From the NCBI GenBank assembly GCA_037833965.1, contig AP031352.1, positions 28,150,501 through 28,214,500 of the forward strand: a DNA stretch of 64,000 nucleotides, given 5' to 3'. The DNA is from Marchantia polymorpha subsp. ruderalis. Lineage: Eukaryota > Streptophyta > Marchantiopsida > Marchantiales > Marchantiaceae. The first letter of the stretch is position 1; the number at the start of each line of letters is the position of its first letter. The notes below the pieces were generated by a model. That model saw only the letters and a list, made by a program, of their open reading frames with translations, made no database searches and was not told the origin of the DNA. The position numbers and the translations under genes are program-made. This document shows, one piece after another, positions 20,941 through 33,675 of this stretch.

Positions 20941-23900
20941 CTAATATGTCAAGATGTCAGAACGAAGACCTTTTACCATGCACTCCTCGCACACCCATGC
21001 ATGCCCACCTAATTCTAGTCTCACGTATTTCACCTGATACAACTTGAAGATGGCCGAATACCTATCTTGAAGTTGAGGCGTCAGAGTTTGCTGAATCCTC
21101 AACCATGCTTCTCTCAGCTCCTTACTTTCCTCACCTTTTAGAAATGCCCTACGATCACGATCACTAAGACCATCTAATTCAGCAATATCAGATTTGAAGT
21201 CTTCCCAGTCCGGAATCGCTTGGCCTAACCCAAGAGTCACATCTAATCCAGCCTTTGCAGCATAATACATGACTTTGAATGAGATTTTAATGGTTTTCTC
21301 AATCCAGCCGCAATTCTTCCCATTCAAGCGTACCTTCAAACCTTCTTGATCTTTCACCCTATGAAATCCAGTCACCGACTCACACATCAAGTGTAATCGA
21401 ACGGTTGTTCCCACATGCAGAACTGCGCTCATCCTATAGAAAATGCCAACATCGTCCGTAACGTAAGGTCGCTTGGGAAATCTGGCCTGCCGAAGAGATT
21501 GAGAATACCCATTGATGTTGTCCACTTCAGACATGAAGGCACTCATTGTTGGCTGCAGTTTTCGTTGTAAAAAGAGTATCTGTTCCATCTTAATATCCAA
21601 TCTCTGCACAATGTTCTCCACTGATCTCAACCTCTCATCCAAACCATGAAACATTTGTAGTATCAGGTCTATCTTGTTCTCAAGTCCGGTTGAACAAGTT
21701 TCTACACTTGTGCTGGCTTGACTTATGGATGAAGTTGGATTGGAGTCTTTCATATGAGGAAGATTTGAATCGCTAACCATGTTCTCATTTGCAGGGTAAG
21801 AATGATTCAAATCATTCTTCACGTTGTTTGAAGCTCGCCGCAATGACTCCAATTGTTGCATTTGCTTATCTCGAATCTCATTCACAATTGCTTCCACATC
21901 GCTCTCCCACAGCAAGTCCCTAGCTCTTTCGAAGACAACATGTGTCGTGTGACTTTCAATCGGGGGCCAACAGTGCTCATAGTTGAACAACTCTTCCTCC
22001 TTCTCCAAGTGTGACTTATCCAACGGAATATCCTCAAGTTTGTCTTTGATGCTACGAATGAATTCAGATTTGAGCTCCTCAATCAGAATCGCCCCTCTTA
22101 GATGACACGGAATCAGCATCTCCACGCAAAGTGTTTGGATCACACCAAGCACTAAAGCCACCCCGGGACAGCCTTTGGGTGATGCGCAAAATGATATCAA
22201 CTCCTGGACGACATGCTTCATTAGGTATTTCAGAGCCCCCTCCCGTGACTTATGCTTCGAGCATAACATCAGAACATCCACATATTTGTGGGAACTTCCT
22301 TGCTGGACATAAATCTGATGTCCATCAAGAAAAAATCCAAGATAGTGTCGAGAGCAGGTCACAGTCTCCTTGGAAACATGCATCTCCGATATCAATTTGC
22401 GTCTCATGAACATCTACAATGATATAAAACTTGGTAAATATTGAGTTATTCATTCCAAAAATTGAATTGAATTAACATATGAAACGAGAATATTCCATTC
22501 ATTTTACACAAATTACAATCAGAACTTGACGAATTCAATCTTCTCATAGTATATATGCAATCATGATATAACCTCACCTGGAAGCATGGAAAGAAAGCAG
22601 CGGTCAGCAACATTGTTCTTCCATCTTGACATTGAATCCGGATGCCCACAAACCGTGAAGTCTCATCCCTAGTTCTCCAAGCCATCGACTCCACGTGCGC
22701 CCCTTCTTGATGCTTCTGTTCTTCCATGCTTGCATGCTCAGGTATGAAGGAGGGAATGAAATACTGAGAAGTATCTTCAAGCTTGAAACACAAATCCAAA
22801 TTGATAAGGATGTTTTCAACCACCTCTTTGTCCACACCTTTTTGTCTGCGTGATTGCTTTCGCAGAAACTCTTCTATCAACCGAGCAAAGACACCCTCAC
22901 TCACAAATCCGTCCTTGCTTGTGTATGAGTTCCATGACATGGTTTTGTCTGAAGACCCGGACTCTTGAGGTTGAAAGTCTTGACCTAGAGCTACTAGCTC
23001 ACCCAATAATACATTGGTGAGCCAGTTTGGATTTATGATGATATAATCAAGGTTATGAATATAGATGATGGATCCTATGTCATTCAAATAGGATAATATG
23101 GAAGTCATTAAACTTGAATGATCAATAGTAAGAGCAGAAGATGATGGAATAAACTGAGCCAAGCTGGGGTCACAAAAATCTTGAAACTCTTGGGATGACC
23201 AAAGTGGGCAACATTTGTTCTCTTCGGTGTTTGTAATCAAGAGGGACGAGAGTTGAGAGCACAATAGGGGAACTCGTGGAGATTTTTCACTCAACAACTT
23301 TGTGAAGATCTCAAAGATGTGATTTTTGAGAGGAATAACTTGCTTCTTCTTCCTAGCATCTACATGAAAACACTCTTTAATAGGGTGGAGATCCACAAAT
23401 TTTGCAAATCTTTTGGTGAGCTTGTTCACTATTGAGTTAGCCCATGTCAAAGAGCTGGATTTGGCTTTATCCTTGTGTGATATCACAACAAGAACTTGTG
23501 GACGATTATGCCCAGTAATCCTAGAGCTGGATGTGATGAAACTCAACCATTCTTCCAACTCTGTTAGAAAACAGGATTCTGATTTGTCTAAAGATGTTTT
23601 TTCACAGAAGTGGCTATACACAAATAGAAAAATACAAAAGTTGCTGGTTTGAGGGAAAAGTACACTTTGAAGGGTACGAAAGACTCTTTGTCCTGCAAGA
23701 TCCCAGATTGAAATTTGACCTTTGTCATTATTTTGCAAAAACTCCACCTCAATGCCTCTCGTTCTCCACAACTCGTCCCATTTGTTACCAACCCAACTTT
23801 TGCCTCGAACTATCCTCATCAAGGTTTGACGCAATTTGGTCTTGCCTGAAAAATTGAACAAACAGAATCATACCAAATACAATTTGTTACTTGAGATGTT

Positions 23901-26074
23901 TTTACGTATCAAATAATATCATAGTTTTTAATCATATGAGTAAAATATTCTTGACAAATTATTATAATTCATAGTATGATGAGTTGCTTCATTGGAAGTG
24001 GTAATACGATTTAAATGACACAAAAATAAAAAAATATAAATATTATGTCTAAAATTACCGGAAATCTTGAACAAAACAAGATATTTATAATTCAAATTTA
24101 TTTGGATATAATTTTTCTTTTTCTTCCCACTTGAAAACACAATTTTACACAAGTGCATATACATCTAGAGATAAACAATAAACTTGACGCAAATAAGTTT
24201 AAATTTTGAGTAGTAAAAACGTTAGATTGCTAATTTGCACACATGGAGAATAAAACTGAGAACTGACGGAGCAACTTACCTGCTCTAGGAGAGCCGCATA
24301 AAAAGAGTCGACCAGCATTTGCATCTCCAAATGTTAATTTGGCTTCCCTGAAGACGGCCATGTAGAAGGCCCGCTTCTTGTTCTGCTTTAGTGCCTCTTG
24401 AATCTGCGACGCCTTTCCGTCATTTTGGGATGACGTGCGTGAGACATCTATTTCCTCCAGAGTCAAGTTCACTTGGAGTAGCCCCATCATCTCCCTAAAC
24501 ATCTGATCGTCGAGTATACAACTAGATAATTCCAAGTGAGTGAGACTTGTGTTCTCTCGCAAGCTCGAAAGCAGATCCTTCCATATTTCCTTCCAAACAT
24601 CCTGGCTTTTAACATCTAATACCAGTCTCTTCAGGACGGAAGTTTCTCCAGTTTGGCCATTCATCGGGAGGATACTTTCCGGTCTATCTTGGTTGCTACC
24701 CGAAGTGGGACAATGCATCCCCGTTAGACTGAAAGATGTCAGAGATTTGATATCCCCACGCAGTACCCTACCTAATAGGTTTAATGATAACATCCAGTCA
24801 CGGTCATTAGGCGATGCAAAGCTGAGTTCAAGCTCCAATTTGGGGTCCTTGATATCGGAGCTGGCAGCACACACAAGAGCTTCTATTGACTGCCAGTGAT
24901 CTCTCACAGAATCGAAATGAAAATTTACAAGAAGATTCGTTGCTATAGCATTGTCACGTATGACTTCGCCGAGCTGGTGCCATTCCTCACGACTCATCCG
25001 CGAGGTATCCAACATCACTTTCAATGATGGGTTGGAAGTAAGAAGCTCCCTTAAACAGCCTCCGAGTTTATGCAAATTCCTCAGCCAAAGACTTTCAATG
25101 GATCGGTTGCCATCATCTCCAGCGAAAGCTTTCAGCAACAAGGCCGCTCCCCAGTCCACACTCTCTAATCCCAAACCTTTCAGAGAGGAGCTCCGGATCA
25201 AAGCCTGGGACAGGATTCCAACGGTCTCCTCCTCCATGGCGTCTATAAAGCCTAAATGCAACCATTCTAATCGAGTAGCACTGTTGATAATGTCAGCCAC
25301 ATGCTTCACCGCACTCGAGTCCTTGCACGCGTCCGCTATTGTTAAAGACTTGAGGTTAGATTCAGAATTTCCTCGCAGTCCTGAGGCGAGATTCAAGAAA
25401 CATCTGGCACTCAATCTGTTGTACATTATTCTCAAATCTGCTACGCCAGAGGAATTCAGAAGTTGCCCCAGCTGTGAACACAAGTTCTCCACTTCCGCAT
25501 CTGAATTCCATTTCAACATATTTCCGATAGTATACTCGGTGCTATATCTGAATCCTCTCAAAACTATTTCCCACTCGCTAGCGGTCAACCTCGATATATT
25601 TCCACCACAAATTTTCCTTACATTCAGATGCTGAAGGGTGTTGCAATTGCCGATTGCCTCCAGCACTCGAAGGCGCACTTTGCTTCGCCACCCTCTGATC
25701 TCTCGAAGATCAGATGCACGCTTCGGAAAGAAATCCCGAAACTCTGGCACCCATAATCCGGGAAACGACTTTATAGGCTCGCCATTTCCTTCCAAACGCC
25801 GTAGAAGGTGCTGGACAGCGGAAGGAAACTCCGGTTCCTCGTCCGCAGAGTCCATTCCCTGGAAAGCGGAGGAAAGCTCCGGTTCCTCGTCCGCAGAGTC
25901 ATATCCCAGACGCCGTAGAGGGTCCATAGGGTCGATTCTCACCACCATAGAGACAAGTTCAGAACCGTGACTCTCAATAGACGGTCCTGCACTTTCGATT
26001 CTCTCCTCCATTCTCACACAGTAAGACACGTTTGCTGCTTGGCATGCGCGGGTGAAATGTAACCGAGACTTCAA
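20941..26074 (-). CDS. LRR-ROC-COR GTPase (plant ROCO, TORNADO1-like), copy 1
   Basis: Three exons: 26074-24280, 23845-22578 and 22413-20941, giving 1511 residues. Introns have AG|GTAAGT...CAG and CAG|GTGAGG...TAG borders; intron 1 (434 bp) is phase 1 and intron 2 (164 bp) phase 0. Residues 1-100 hold two acidic DSADEEPE repeats. About 130-570 are ribonuclease-inhibitor-like LRRs. The ROC GTPase starts with the P-loop GSPRAGKT (about 594-601), split by intron 1. DLAGQ (about 647) is G3 and SHKDK (about 721) is G4. COR follows to about 1020. Exon 3 carries a coiled coil (about 1267-1309) and a C-terminal domain with [14 protein letters not shown] and VCEEC, as I remember from TORNADO1. The likely role is a GTP-regulated scaffold; the pathway is unknown. 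A start at 26011 (MEERIESAG) is as plausible as 26074. Confidence 0.87.
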
Positions 26075-27270
26075 GAGTCCCTCTCCTCGATCCGCAAGCC
26101 CCGCTCTCCCGAATAAAACTTTACTTCCTGTCCCGTCGCAGTGTCACATCTTGTGTGAATGCTGGAGGAGGTCACTCTGCATGAGTAGCAACACAGAGAT
26201 TAATTGAACTCTGCATTGAATCAGATCAAAATCAATCACCACAAACGCAAGAACATTGTGGAAAGTGGATGCAGGAGTTAACTGGAACTCAATACATGAC
26301 CCTACCAACTATCTGAAACAAATTAAACTCAAAGAACCAAGATTCCGGTTTCACAAAAAATCAGATAGCGTGTGCATCTGTGAGGAACGCAAACCTACTG
26401 TGAACTCGAAAAGAGAGAAGCTTTTGATATATATTGGTGATCGAACTGGGTATACAACCTGATAGCTTTGCAGATGCTAAGTCACTCTGCATGTGCCAAT
26501 TCTCCCCTTCGCCACACTGCCTTTGAATGGAACGAATTATTGCAAACTCATCGTTGGACAGTCCGTTGGATAAACTGGGGACCAAACTGGGTGTACAAGC
26601 TGATAGCTCTGCATATGAATCTTAAATCCAAAAGACTGTTTTGTAGCAACAATGGTGCGATGTGGACGCAGAATTCCAAAGAATGCATGGAAGCGCAGAT
26701 TTCTCAGATGTGAAGTACTTTGAGTGGCGTAAAACTGCATGTACAATTGGAGAATGCGAATTTAGCTGTATCAAGACCTCGGAAGACAGACTCTACTATG
26801 GGTAGGGCGTGGAAAAAACATGCAGCGTCATTCAATCAGATCTTCTTATTGAAGCGCGTGAGTGGTCGAGGTAACGACAACATGAGAAAACAACAAGCTA
26901 CTTCCTCTATACTCGGTGTGATTGGAAATTGGTCTAAGAAGGTGGGTATAGATCTTGACTTTGTTGTGCAAGCGAAAAGGAAACGTGGGCCAATGCATCA
27001 GTGTGCTGATACACTCGATGTCTTCACGCTGACAACGGAGATTCCAAAGTTCGTTTTCATAGAATCATTTTCCTGGAAACTTTGATCTTGCAAGCAAGTG
27101 GATGTATTCTGACAAATGAGAGGCACATGCGTAGTCAGCTCGGCGGACAAAGCCTGTTGTGCTTTTTTCGTGTTTTGAAAATCGGTACAGTAGGCTATCG
27201 TAACTCGTAGGGTCGAAACAAAATTATCAACTTTTTGGGAATTTTCTAAGCATAATGTCGAATTGAGAAT
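26075..27270. promoter_or_regulatory. Upstream region of ROCO copy 1, with unit-conserved open frames
   Basis: Probable 5' UTR and promoter of copy 1; no clear TATA box was fixed. It contains plus-strand open frames conserved in all units, the longest 26720-27085 (121 codons; copies at 39696-40061 and 52350-52706). The differences between copies are nearly all amino-acid changing and the frame shows no known domain, so I do not call it a gene. An internal imperfect repeat links about 26437-26475 and 26575-26620. Confidence 0.4.
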
Positions 27271-28760
27271 TGAGAACGGAGAATAAGAGTATTCGAGGTT
27301 ATCAACTGGTGGTTTGTTTTTCTTCTAGCTCAACTCTCGAGATTCCATCGACTCTATTCAGTGTGCAAATAACCGTTCCACCTTGCAACGCACGGATCTC
27401 CGGGAATCGCTACGAGGAAAAGAAATCCAGGAATGAGTCAGAGTCCAGCACTGTTTTCGCTTCATGCACTAGTATTCAGAGCCGTGGTGACTCATATGCA
27501 ACTCTAGTTGTGGGTGCGCCACCTGATGGAAAGTATCTTGCACTCTCACTGATGACACAAGTACTCTCTTGCACTGACTCTTTGTGTAAGGTCTTCTATT
27601 TCATTCTTTATTTCTCATTGCTCTGCAAAAAATGTGATATTTAAAAATCTGTCCCATCTTAAACTAGAAATTATTTAGTACTGCATCTTACTCCCGGCAG
27701 GTATTAACTTACACCGGTTCATTGTCCACTGAAGAAAGTGAAGATGCTAGGCTGGACACTTTTGATCTTTTTTTGGGACCTTAGTTGTTGAAGAGTACAA
27801 TGCCTCGACTGCAAAGTCCATCAGCATCATGCCACCCCCTTCTCTGTCTTTAGAGCCAACCCTGTCATCTGTTGAATATTTCAGCTCTGAATGTTCTTTC
27901 TTGCTTGGGCTTCTTGACTGCACCTGGTGTTGACAAAAGAGACGTTGAACCTAGAATCAGGTATATACCCTTTCATGATTCCTCACTCTGTCCGCATGCA
28001 GTGACACCGACCTGATGAAAGTGAAGTTACGTAGTATGTTCTGATATTATGCAAGTCCTACGAAGTCACACCAGTTTTCAAGACCATGAGCGCCTTCGAG
28101 ACCGCTTTTCATGCCAGATTTCCACGGATCTACGAAGCAGGTGGGCCAGTTGGAGTACGGTTGATTATTACGGAGCTGCTAGGGTCCACGAAAAGGAAAT
28201 TCGAATAGGACGTGACAGCCGTCTTGATGCTTGCTCTCAGGAAGAATATTGTTCACCATGTGGGTATAAGTACAGCGCTCTGACATTGCTGATTTGATAG
28301 AATAATGTCTCTAAAGTGTCTGGTTGTTACATTGAGAAAGCGATTTTTCATACAGCACCCTGGAAATTCCATTGACTCTATTCAGCGTAGAAATAAGCGT
28401 TCCACCTTGCAACGCACGGATCTCCGGGAAGCGCTGCGAGGAAAAGAAATCCAGGAACGAGTAAGAGTCCAACACTCTTTTCGCTTCATGCAGTAGTATT
28501 CAGAGTTGTGGTGACTCATATGGAACTTTAGTTTAGTTGACGGTGCGCCACCTGCACAAGTACTTGGAGCTTGGCGTTGCCAAATCTGAACTTCATAAAC
28601 CGGGTGAAGATTATAGTGACAGTTTCCGATTAACCATGGACCGCAATTTCCAGACTGTTGCGGTGGCAGTTCGTTACCTAGACTATCTCTTTAGAAGAGA
28701 AGCCAAATAGTCTGTAAGGCCGAATTACAAGACGATGGCTTTCTTTCTGCTTGTCTAAAT
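27270..28760. repeat. Intergenic block of unit 1 with a ~200-bp internal repeat
   Basis: A segment of about 200 bp at 27330-27540 recurs at 28365-28555, and in units 2 and 3 at about 40300, 41340, 43805, 52930, 54105 and 56645. A GT-AG pair at 27586-27700 is conserved in unit 3, but the AG is lost in unit 2 and no reading frame continues across it. No gene model holds in all units. Probably decayed coding or transcribed sequence. Confidence 0.5.
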
Positions 28761-29900
28761 TATTTCCAAATTTTTTGATCAGAATTTGGACGTTGAAATT
28801 ATCCTTGGCCTAAAACCGAAACTCAAATGAACATTTAGCACTCTGCACTACGTTGCCACTGGCAACGTGCCTTGTCATTGCTAGCACGAAGTTCACCACA
28901 CAAGCTTCACTTAAAAACAGGCACCTGTCGGGATTCCAGGAAAGCCCATCAGACCCAACCCTGTCCTTAGAAGTGGATACTTCCCATGATCCAATGTCTA
29001 AGTGTCAATTAACATTGATTTGGATCAAATCTGTGTCGATTAACAGTTGCAGTAGGAAGAGTAAATGATGGTGGTGATGGGTGACTTACTCCAATCTACT
29101 GAAGTGAGCAATCCATCTAGAATGTTTCCTTGAAGTGCCAGATCTGTAGATCTGCACCACGTTGGCATGCACGCCATTTCGAAAGAATTTCCGAGCATCA
29201 GCGAGCAAAATATTCGTCAATGTATCCGATGAAAGACTTTCCCGCACATGTAAGATTTGATGGATTTCTACTACTGCAGCCTGGAGATCAATCCCTTCTG
29301 AGCTAACTCCCTTGCTCGTAGAATCTACGGCAGAAAACCACGCAGCAAGTCAATTTGCTGGAAGATTCTCTGTTACTGAACGTCCACACGGCAGTCCAAC
29401 AGTAGGCTCCACTTCGCCTCTGCATTTCGAAGCTTGTATGTATTAACATTTATCTTAGAATTGAAACTACAGACACTTGGCACTTGAAGAAGCTGGAACA
29501 AGAACAAGATGGACCTACTTCGAGACATTTGCATGTTCATTCAAATCAACTAGTACGCGCAACCGACTGCAGCAAACGGCACACGCTAGTACGCGCAAGG
29601 TCGAGGTGGTTCGTGAACTTCTATATGCATATCAATTTAGGAGAGTTTTTTCCTCGCGATGATCGAATGATGAGAGAAAAAATTAAGCCATGGATTATAT
29701 AGATTTCTCGTGGTACGCTCTGATGCACAAATTATCCCAAAATATCCTGTTCAGCGTCAGTGGAAGTGCGAAATGACAAGGTCACCACTACTGTCCCAAA
29801 GCATGATCATCGATAACGAGGGAGTCCAGGTGTCGAAGATGATAGAGAATCCCATCCATCTAGGGAAAGAGCTAGAGGGTTCTAGCGGAAATTGAGGGCG
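28760..29900 (-). pseudogene. Unidentified minus-strand gene fragment, unit 1
   Basis: Minus strand 29349-29086 is open for about 85 codons with protein-like composition (WFSAVDSTSKGVSSEGIDL ... ILLADARKFFRNGVHANVV) and no Met start. The unit 3 counterpart (about 57740-57520) keeps the first 55 or so residues and then changes frame. The plus strand at 29477-29702 is also open. I do not recognise the family. It could be an exon of the minus-strand gene at 31374-32813, or an unrelated gene scrap. Confidence 0.35.
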
Positions 29901-31237
29901 GTCAAAAGGAGTCGATGCGCGAAAGTCAAAATTGGGGGAGAGATTTGTGCAGAAGTTTTGTTTTATCGGTAAGATGCATTGGAAGTGGAGTAAGGCCTCC
30001 TAAGGAATCTTCTAAAATCTTCCGGTCACACAAACAAGCGCCAGAAGCAGATTCACATTTCATTACGAGTTTCTGAGCTTAACTGATCCGAGATACTGCA
30101 TATTTTGGAGAAGTAAGATATTGTAGTAGAAATTGCTGTCTTCAAGGTGACCACCCCCACGTCTAAAGTGAAGGGATTTGATTATGTTGGGTTTAGGGTT
30201 TAAACCTAATGAGTAACCTAATGCATGATTTCCGCATGAATAGACATAAACTTATTCGAAAGAGTTAGGGACATGCTAAGAGAAAACTCACTGCTAAGTA
30301 CCTCAAATGCACCATAGAATAAGGATAACGCTACTCAGAAGTTCTTCCTAAATGTACACACGTCACGTGATAGTTATTGTAACTAACTTGAGATCACACT
30401 GGACTTCATCTCGACTGATAATGGGCAACTCTTAGTTCTCATATATAATCCTAGGACCAGCTTCATTACAGATCAGAAGTCATATTCTGGTCTGCTTTTA
30501 GATTTTCCAGAACTGTGCCACAACAATTTGATCTTGAATGAACCGTGTATTTCAGCTCAAACCTGTAATTTCAACTTCTGGTTCAAACATTCATTCACTT
30601 GTTTGAGATTAATCTCAGCTGTTCTTTTAATCTGACTTCATCGGTCTGTAAGTACGAGAACTAGATTGTAAAGATGAAGCAGTCAGATAGCAGCCATTGT
30701 CTTGATGTTTTTAGCTTTAAATGACCATAATTTTCTGTTTCAGAGCAAATTTCAGTATCACTTATTAAAAAAGTCTTACTGGTATCTTGTACAATTGGTT
30801 GACAACAATTGTATCCTATTCCGCCGGTTTCACCGACCAATATCCGAAAGTTCTGTTTGGAGGTTTAAGTCTGTAAATTACAAATCTGCAAATGACATGT
30901 CTTGTCAAGTCGGTATCCAAGTCCTCTCGATGAATACTTATTGATAAAAGTGAAGAGGATTAAAATGAGAGAAATGTTACTGATAAAGAATGATCGTCGC
31001 TTCAGATTCAAATAAATGACATAATTTCATACAACATAATTCATGAATAAAATTGATGCTGGTTATACTCCTCGTCATCGGATCCTCATAAATAAATATG
31101 TACGACAGCAACTGATGTATTGGAATGTTTGTGATTTGCTATTAACAGGATTGATCTCGATAGCGCAGTTTTCTGATCGTTTCAGGGATTTATAAGTGAA
31201 TGCCCCCAGCGTGAGTTGAAAAATTTAAAATCGTGAG
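29900..31237. other. Sequence present only in unit 1
   Basis: AT-rich sequence with no counterpart in units 2 or 3, which join directly across this interval (unit 2 at about 43931, unit 3 at about 58203). I see no gene, terminal repeats or other structure in it. It is either ancestral sequence lost twice or an insertion in unit 1. Confidence 0.5.
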
Positions 31238-31373
31238 GTCCAAATCAAATTCCATATTCTTATAGCATCTCATAGAAGGAATTTTCGAACGCACAAGTTA
31301 AGTACAGTATGAGGTCAGTATATGGTTGCAAAGGAATGGACCCAGTTCACTTTTTGCCAAATATCCAATCTGA

Positions 31374-32813
31374 TCATTGATGCAGTTCAGCTCCTTCACA
31401 GGAGTTCCATGAGACTTCAAAATTCACGTCCTCAGATTCATGTCCTCCGATTCTCTCAACTGACTTTCCTGAAGATCTCAAGTTACCACAAGGTAGACGT
31501 ATTGAATGTTTCTGAAGCAAGTGAGTTGGCGGGTATATGGGAATATTCTGACTGAAAAACATCATGACCTGCGTTATGTCGACTGGTACACTGTAAGAAG
31601 CTGTGGCAGAAGTACGGATGTCCCGCGAGCGCGTTGCTTCAAATAATCTTCCAACCATCCAAGTGGACTGGACTTACTGACGTTCAGTAAACTATTATGG
31701 AACAGGCATACAGCGAATCAGCACATGCGTATGGAAGTTAAGAACAGGGTATAGGCATATGTCTGTATATCTACAGTATTTTAAGCTCTGGATCAAACCA
31801 CTTCGGAGCTCACGCACATAAACTAGAAGAAACCGACATATGATGTCCATCGAATTACTCGAGTCTGCACTAAAAGGATTTAGTCCAAACCGAGATGGGC
31901 ATTCCACGCTTAAGAGAGGTCTAAGATTATAGTTTTGAAGTTCATCCAAGCCAAAGGGGCAAGATCCTTGTTACTGGTTGATCAATAGTTCAGTTTAGGC
32001 GACATTCGAAATAAATATCATACTAACAACCATCTTGGTTCACCTAGAGATAGTTTCATTTGGAAACCTTATTCCAGGATTTAGTCTTGGCCACCTTACA
32101 TTCCAAGATAAATCTTACTTGCTGTCTCAAAGTATCTGGAGATATTCATACTGACATCCTCCCCTCTCCGTGCAAGATGGTTCTGGAATTGTTCATTTGA
32201 GTATTTTGAACAGCTATACTTGATTCTAGAGAAAACGTCTGGGCATGTCAAGTTTAAGGTTCTTATACTCCATCCAAGTTCTCTTTGGTACGTTACTCTG
32301 TCGTGTCTGTCAGGAGGCATGAGACTTGAACCTGAAGGCAGAAGATTCTCAATTTCAAATCCAGTCGAATGATCTTCAATTCGAGGGTTATCCCAACTGC
32401 CAAATCCAAATCGACGAGCTGAAAGACATACTTTTTCTACTCCACTACTTGATAGCCATTCAGAGCTTCCAGTCAGAATCTAGACCGCACCTAATCACTT
32501 GTCAAACGAACTGTTCAGTGCCCAATAGGCTATTCCTGACACAAAGATCTTCAAATCTCGGAGTCCACATGACAAGAGAAGTAAGCCGCCTAGTAGCTAG
32601 CCCACTTGCTTCACCTCCAGCATCAAGTTCTCTCATGTCAGCAGTGATCTCAGACTGACATGTCCTGGTTCCACTTGCTCTGTTGTAAAATATGACTTCC
32701 TGGGCTGACATGTCGTAGCTTCGTGCGAAAGTTTGCTGACTCTCTCTTCCTCTCAAAATCCCTCTAGAAGTGTAGGTTTGCAAATCTGGGCTCAGCCTAC
32801 ATAACGCTTTCAA
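31374..32813 (-). pseudogene. Unidentified minus-strand multi-exon gene or relic, unit 1
   Basis: Four consecutive protein-like open stretches lie in order on the minus strand: 32813-32502, about 32475-32119, 31966-31775 and 31658-31374. Between the second and third, a donor GCAA|GTAAGA (intron from 32118) and an acceptor ACAAG|GA (to 31967) define a 152-bp intron that keeps phase 1. The next donor (GTAGAT at 31774) is weak. Residue pattern (for example LGWSIRTLNLTCPDVFSRI, LDELQNYNLRPLLSVE) is vaguely LRR-like but I do not recognise a family. The counterpart in unit 2 is 44081-45516, with the first stretch broken; in unit 3 only 58259-58658 remains. The first and second stretches are not in one frame, so it may already be a pseudogene. 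Confidence 0.4.
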
Positions 32814-33675
32814 CTGCTTTTAAGTTCTCCGCCAGTGGAGAAAACTTCATGTCTTTTGTTAAAGATTTACGATCCTGTTTACTTGGCTGCCTGACTACGC
32901 CTCTATCAAGGGTGGGAGTACTTTCTTAACGCACCACAGTTCATAAGAACAGTTCCATTCTGGACATACCTGGAGATTTTGGATTCCTTGCTGTAGCTGT
33001 TGTAAAATGCGTCCTCTGCATATCACATGGACTCTTTAACCTACAGGTGCGGAAACTCGCCATCTCAACCTATCTTTTAAATTTTTCCATTGCTCCCCTT
33101 ATTTTTCACGGGTTTATTTGCTCTGAATATCATGAAATGCGATGTACTTCTGAGAACAATCTTGTCCTTGTTGGCAAATCAATATCTGGCATTCAGAGTA
33201 AATTTGATAGTTAATTCATGAGTCCAAGTTTATACGTAGTTGGATTGGATTGTTTGATACTAAGTACATGTGGACTGCTAAGCTCAAAGATGCTCATCCC
33301 AAAACGGGCGTTTTAAAGAGAACGTCAATATCTTCAGATGAGTTGTTGTCCAAAGTGCATATGATTACCATTCGTTCGCAGGGATCGATGCGTTGGCCAT
33401 GAGTATTTTCTTCCTTGTGTTTTTAAGAAGCGCAAAAGTCAATCCACCATGAGTGTAGACCTCTACTTCCCAAGATTCACCTTGTTATATTTGTCAGCCA
33501 AAAAAAGAAACAGACCTTAGGGAGAGAAACGAGGGAAAAAACCACGTCATAAACATGTGAGAACAAAAGAGCAGTTACAACTTTTAAATCCTGATCATAC
33601 GCGGGTTTCATATTGAATGAGAGTCTAAACATATGCTTGTCATCTGCATAATGACATTGTAACCTCTTCAAATTC

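Larger units (their letters stand above)
20011..32735. repeat. Tandem unit 1 of the ROCO array
   Basis: About 12.7 kb, containing ROCO copy 1 and the following intergenic block. The stop codon of its gene (20941) and those of copies 2 and 3 (33676, 46379) give periods of 12,735 and 12,703 bases. Unit 1 has only one copy of the internal block at 27530-28760, which is duplicated in units 2 and 3. It uniquely keeps 29900-31237. Its left neighbour sequence is replaced by retroelements. Confidence 0.9.

Noticed and set aside
26720-27085. 121-codon plus-strand frame conserved in all three units (also 39696-40061 and 52350-52706)
   Set aside because: Differences between copies are nearly all amino-acid changing, unit 3 is shortened, and no domain is recognised. 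Conservation is explained by recent duplication.
27586-27700. Candidate GT-AG intron of 115 bp on the plus strand
   Set aside because: No reading frame continues across it in units 1 or 3, and the acceptor is lost in unit 2.
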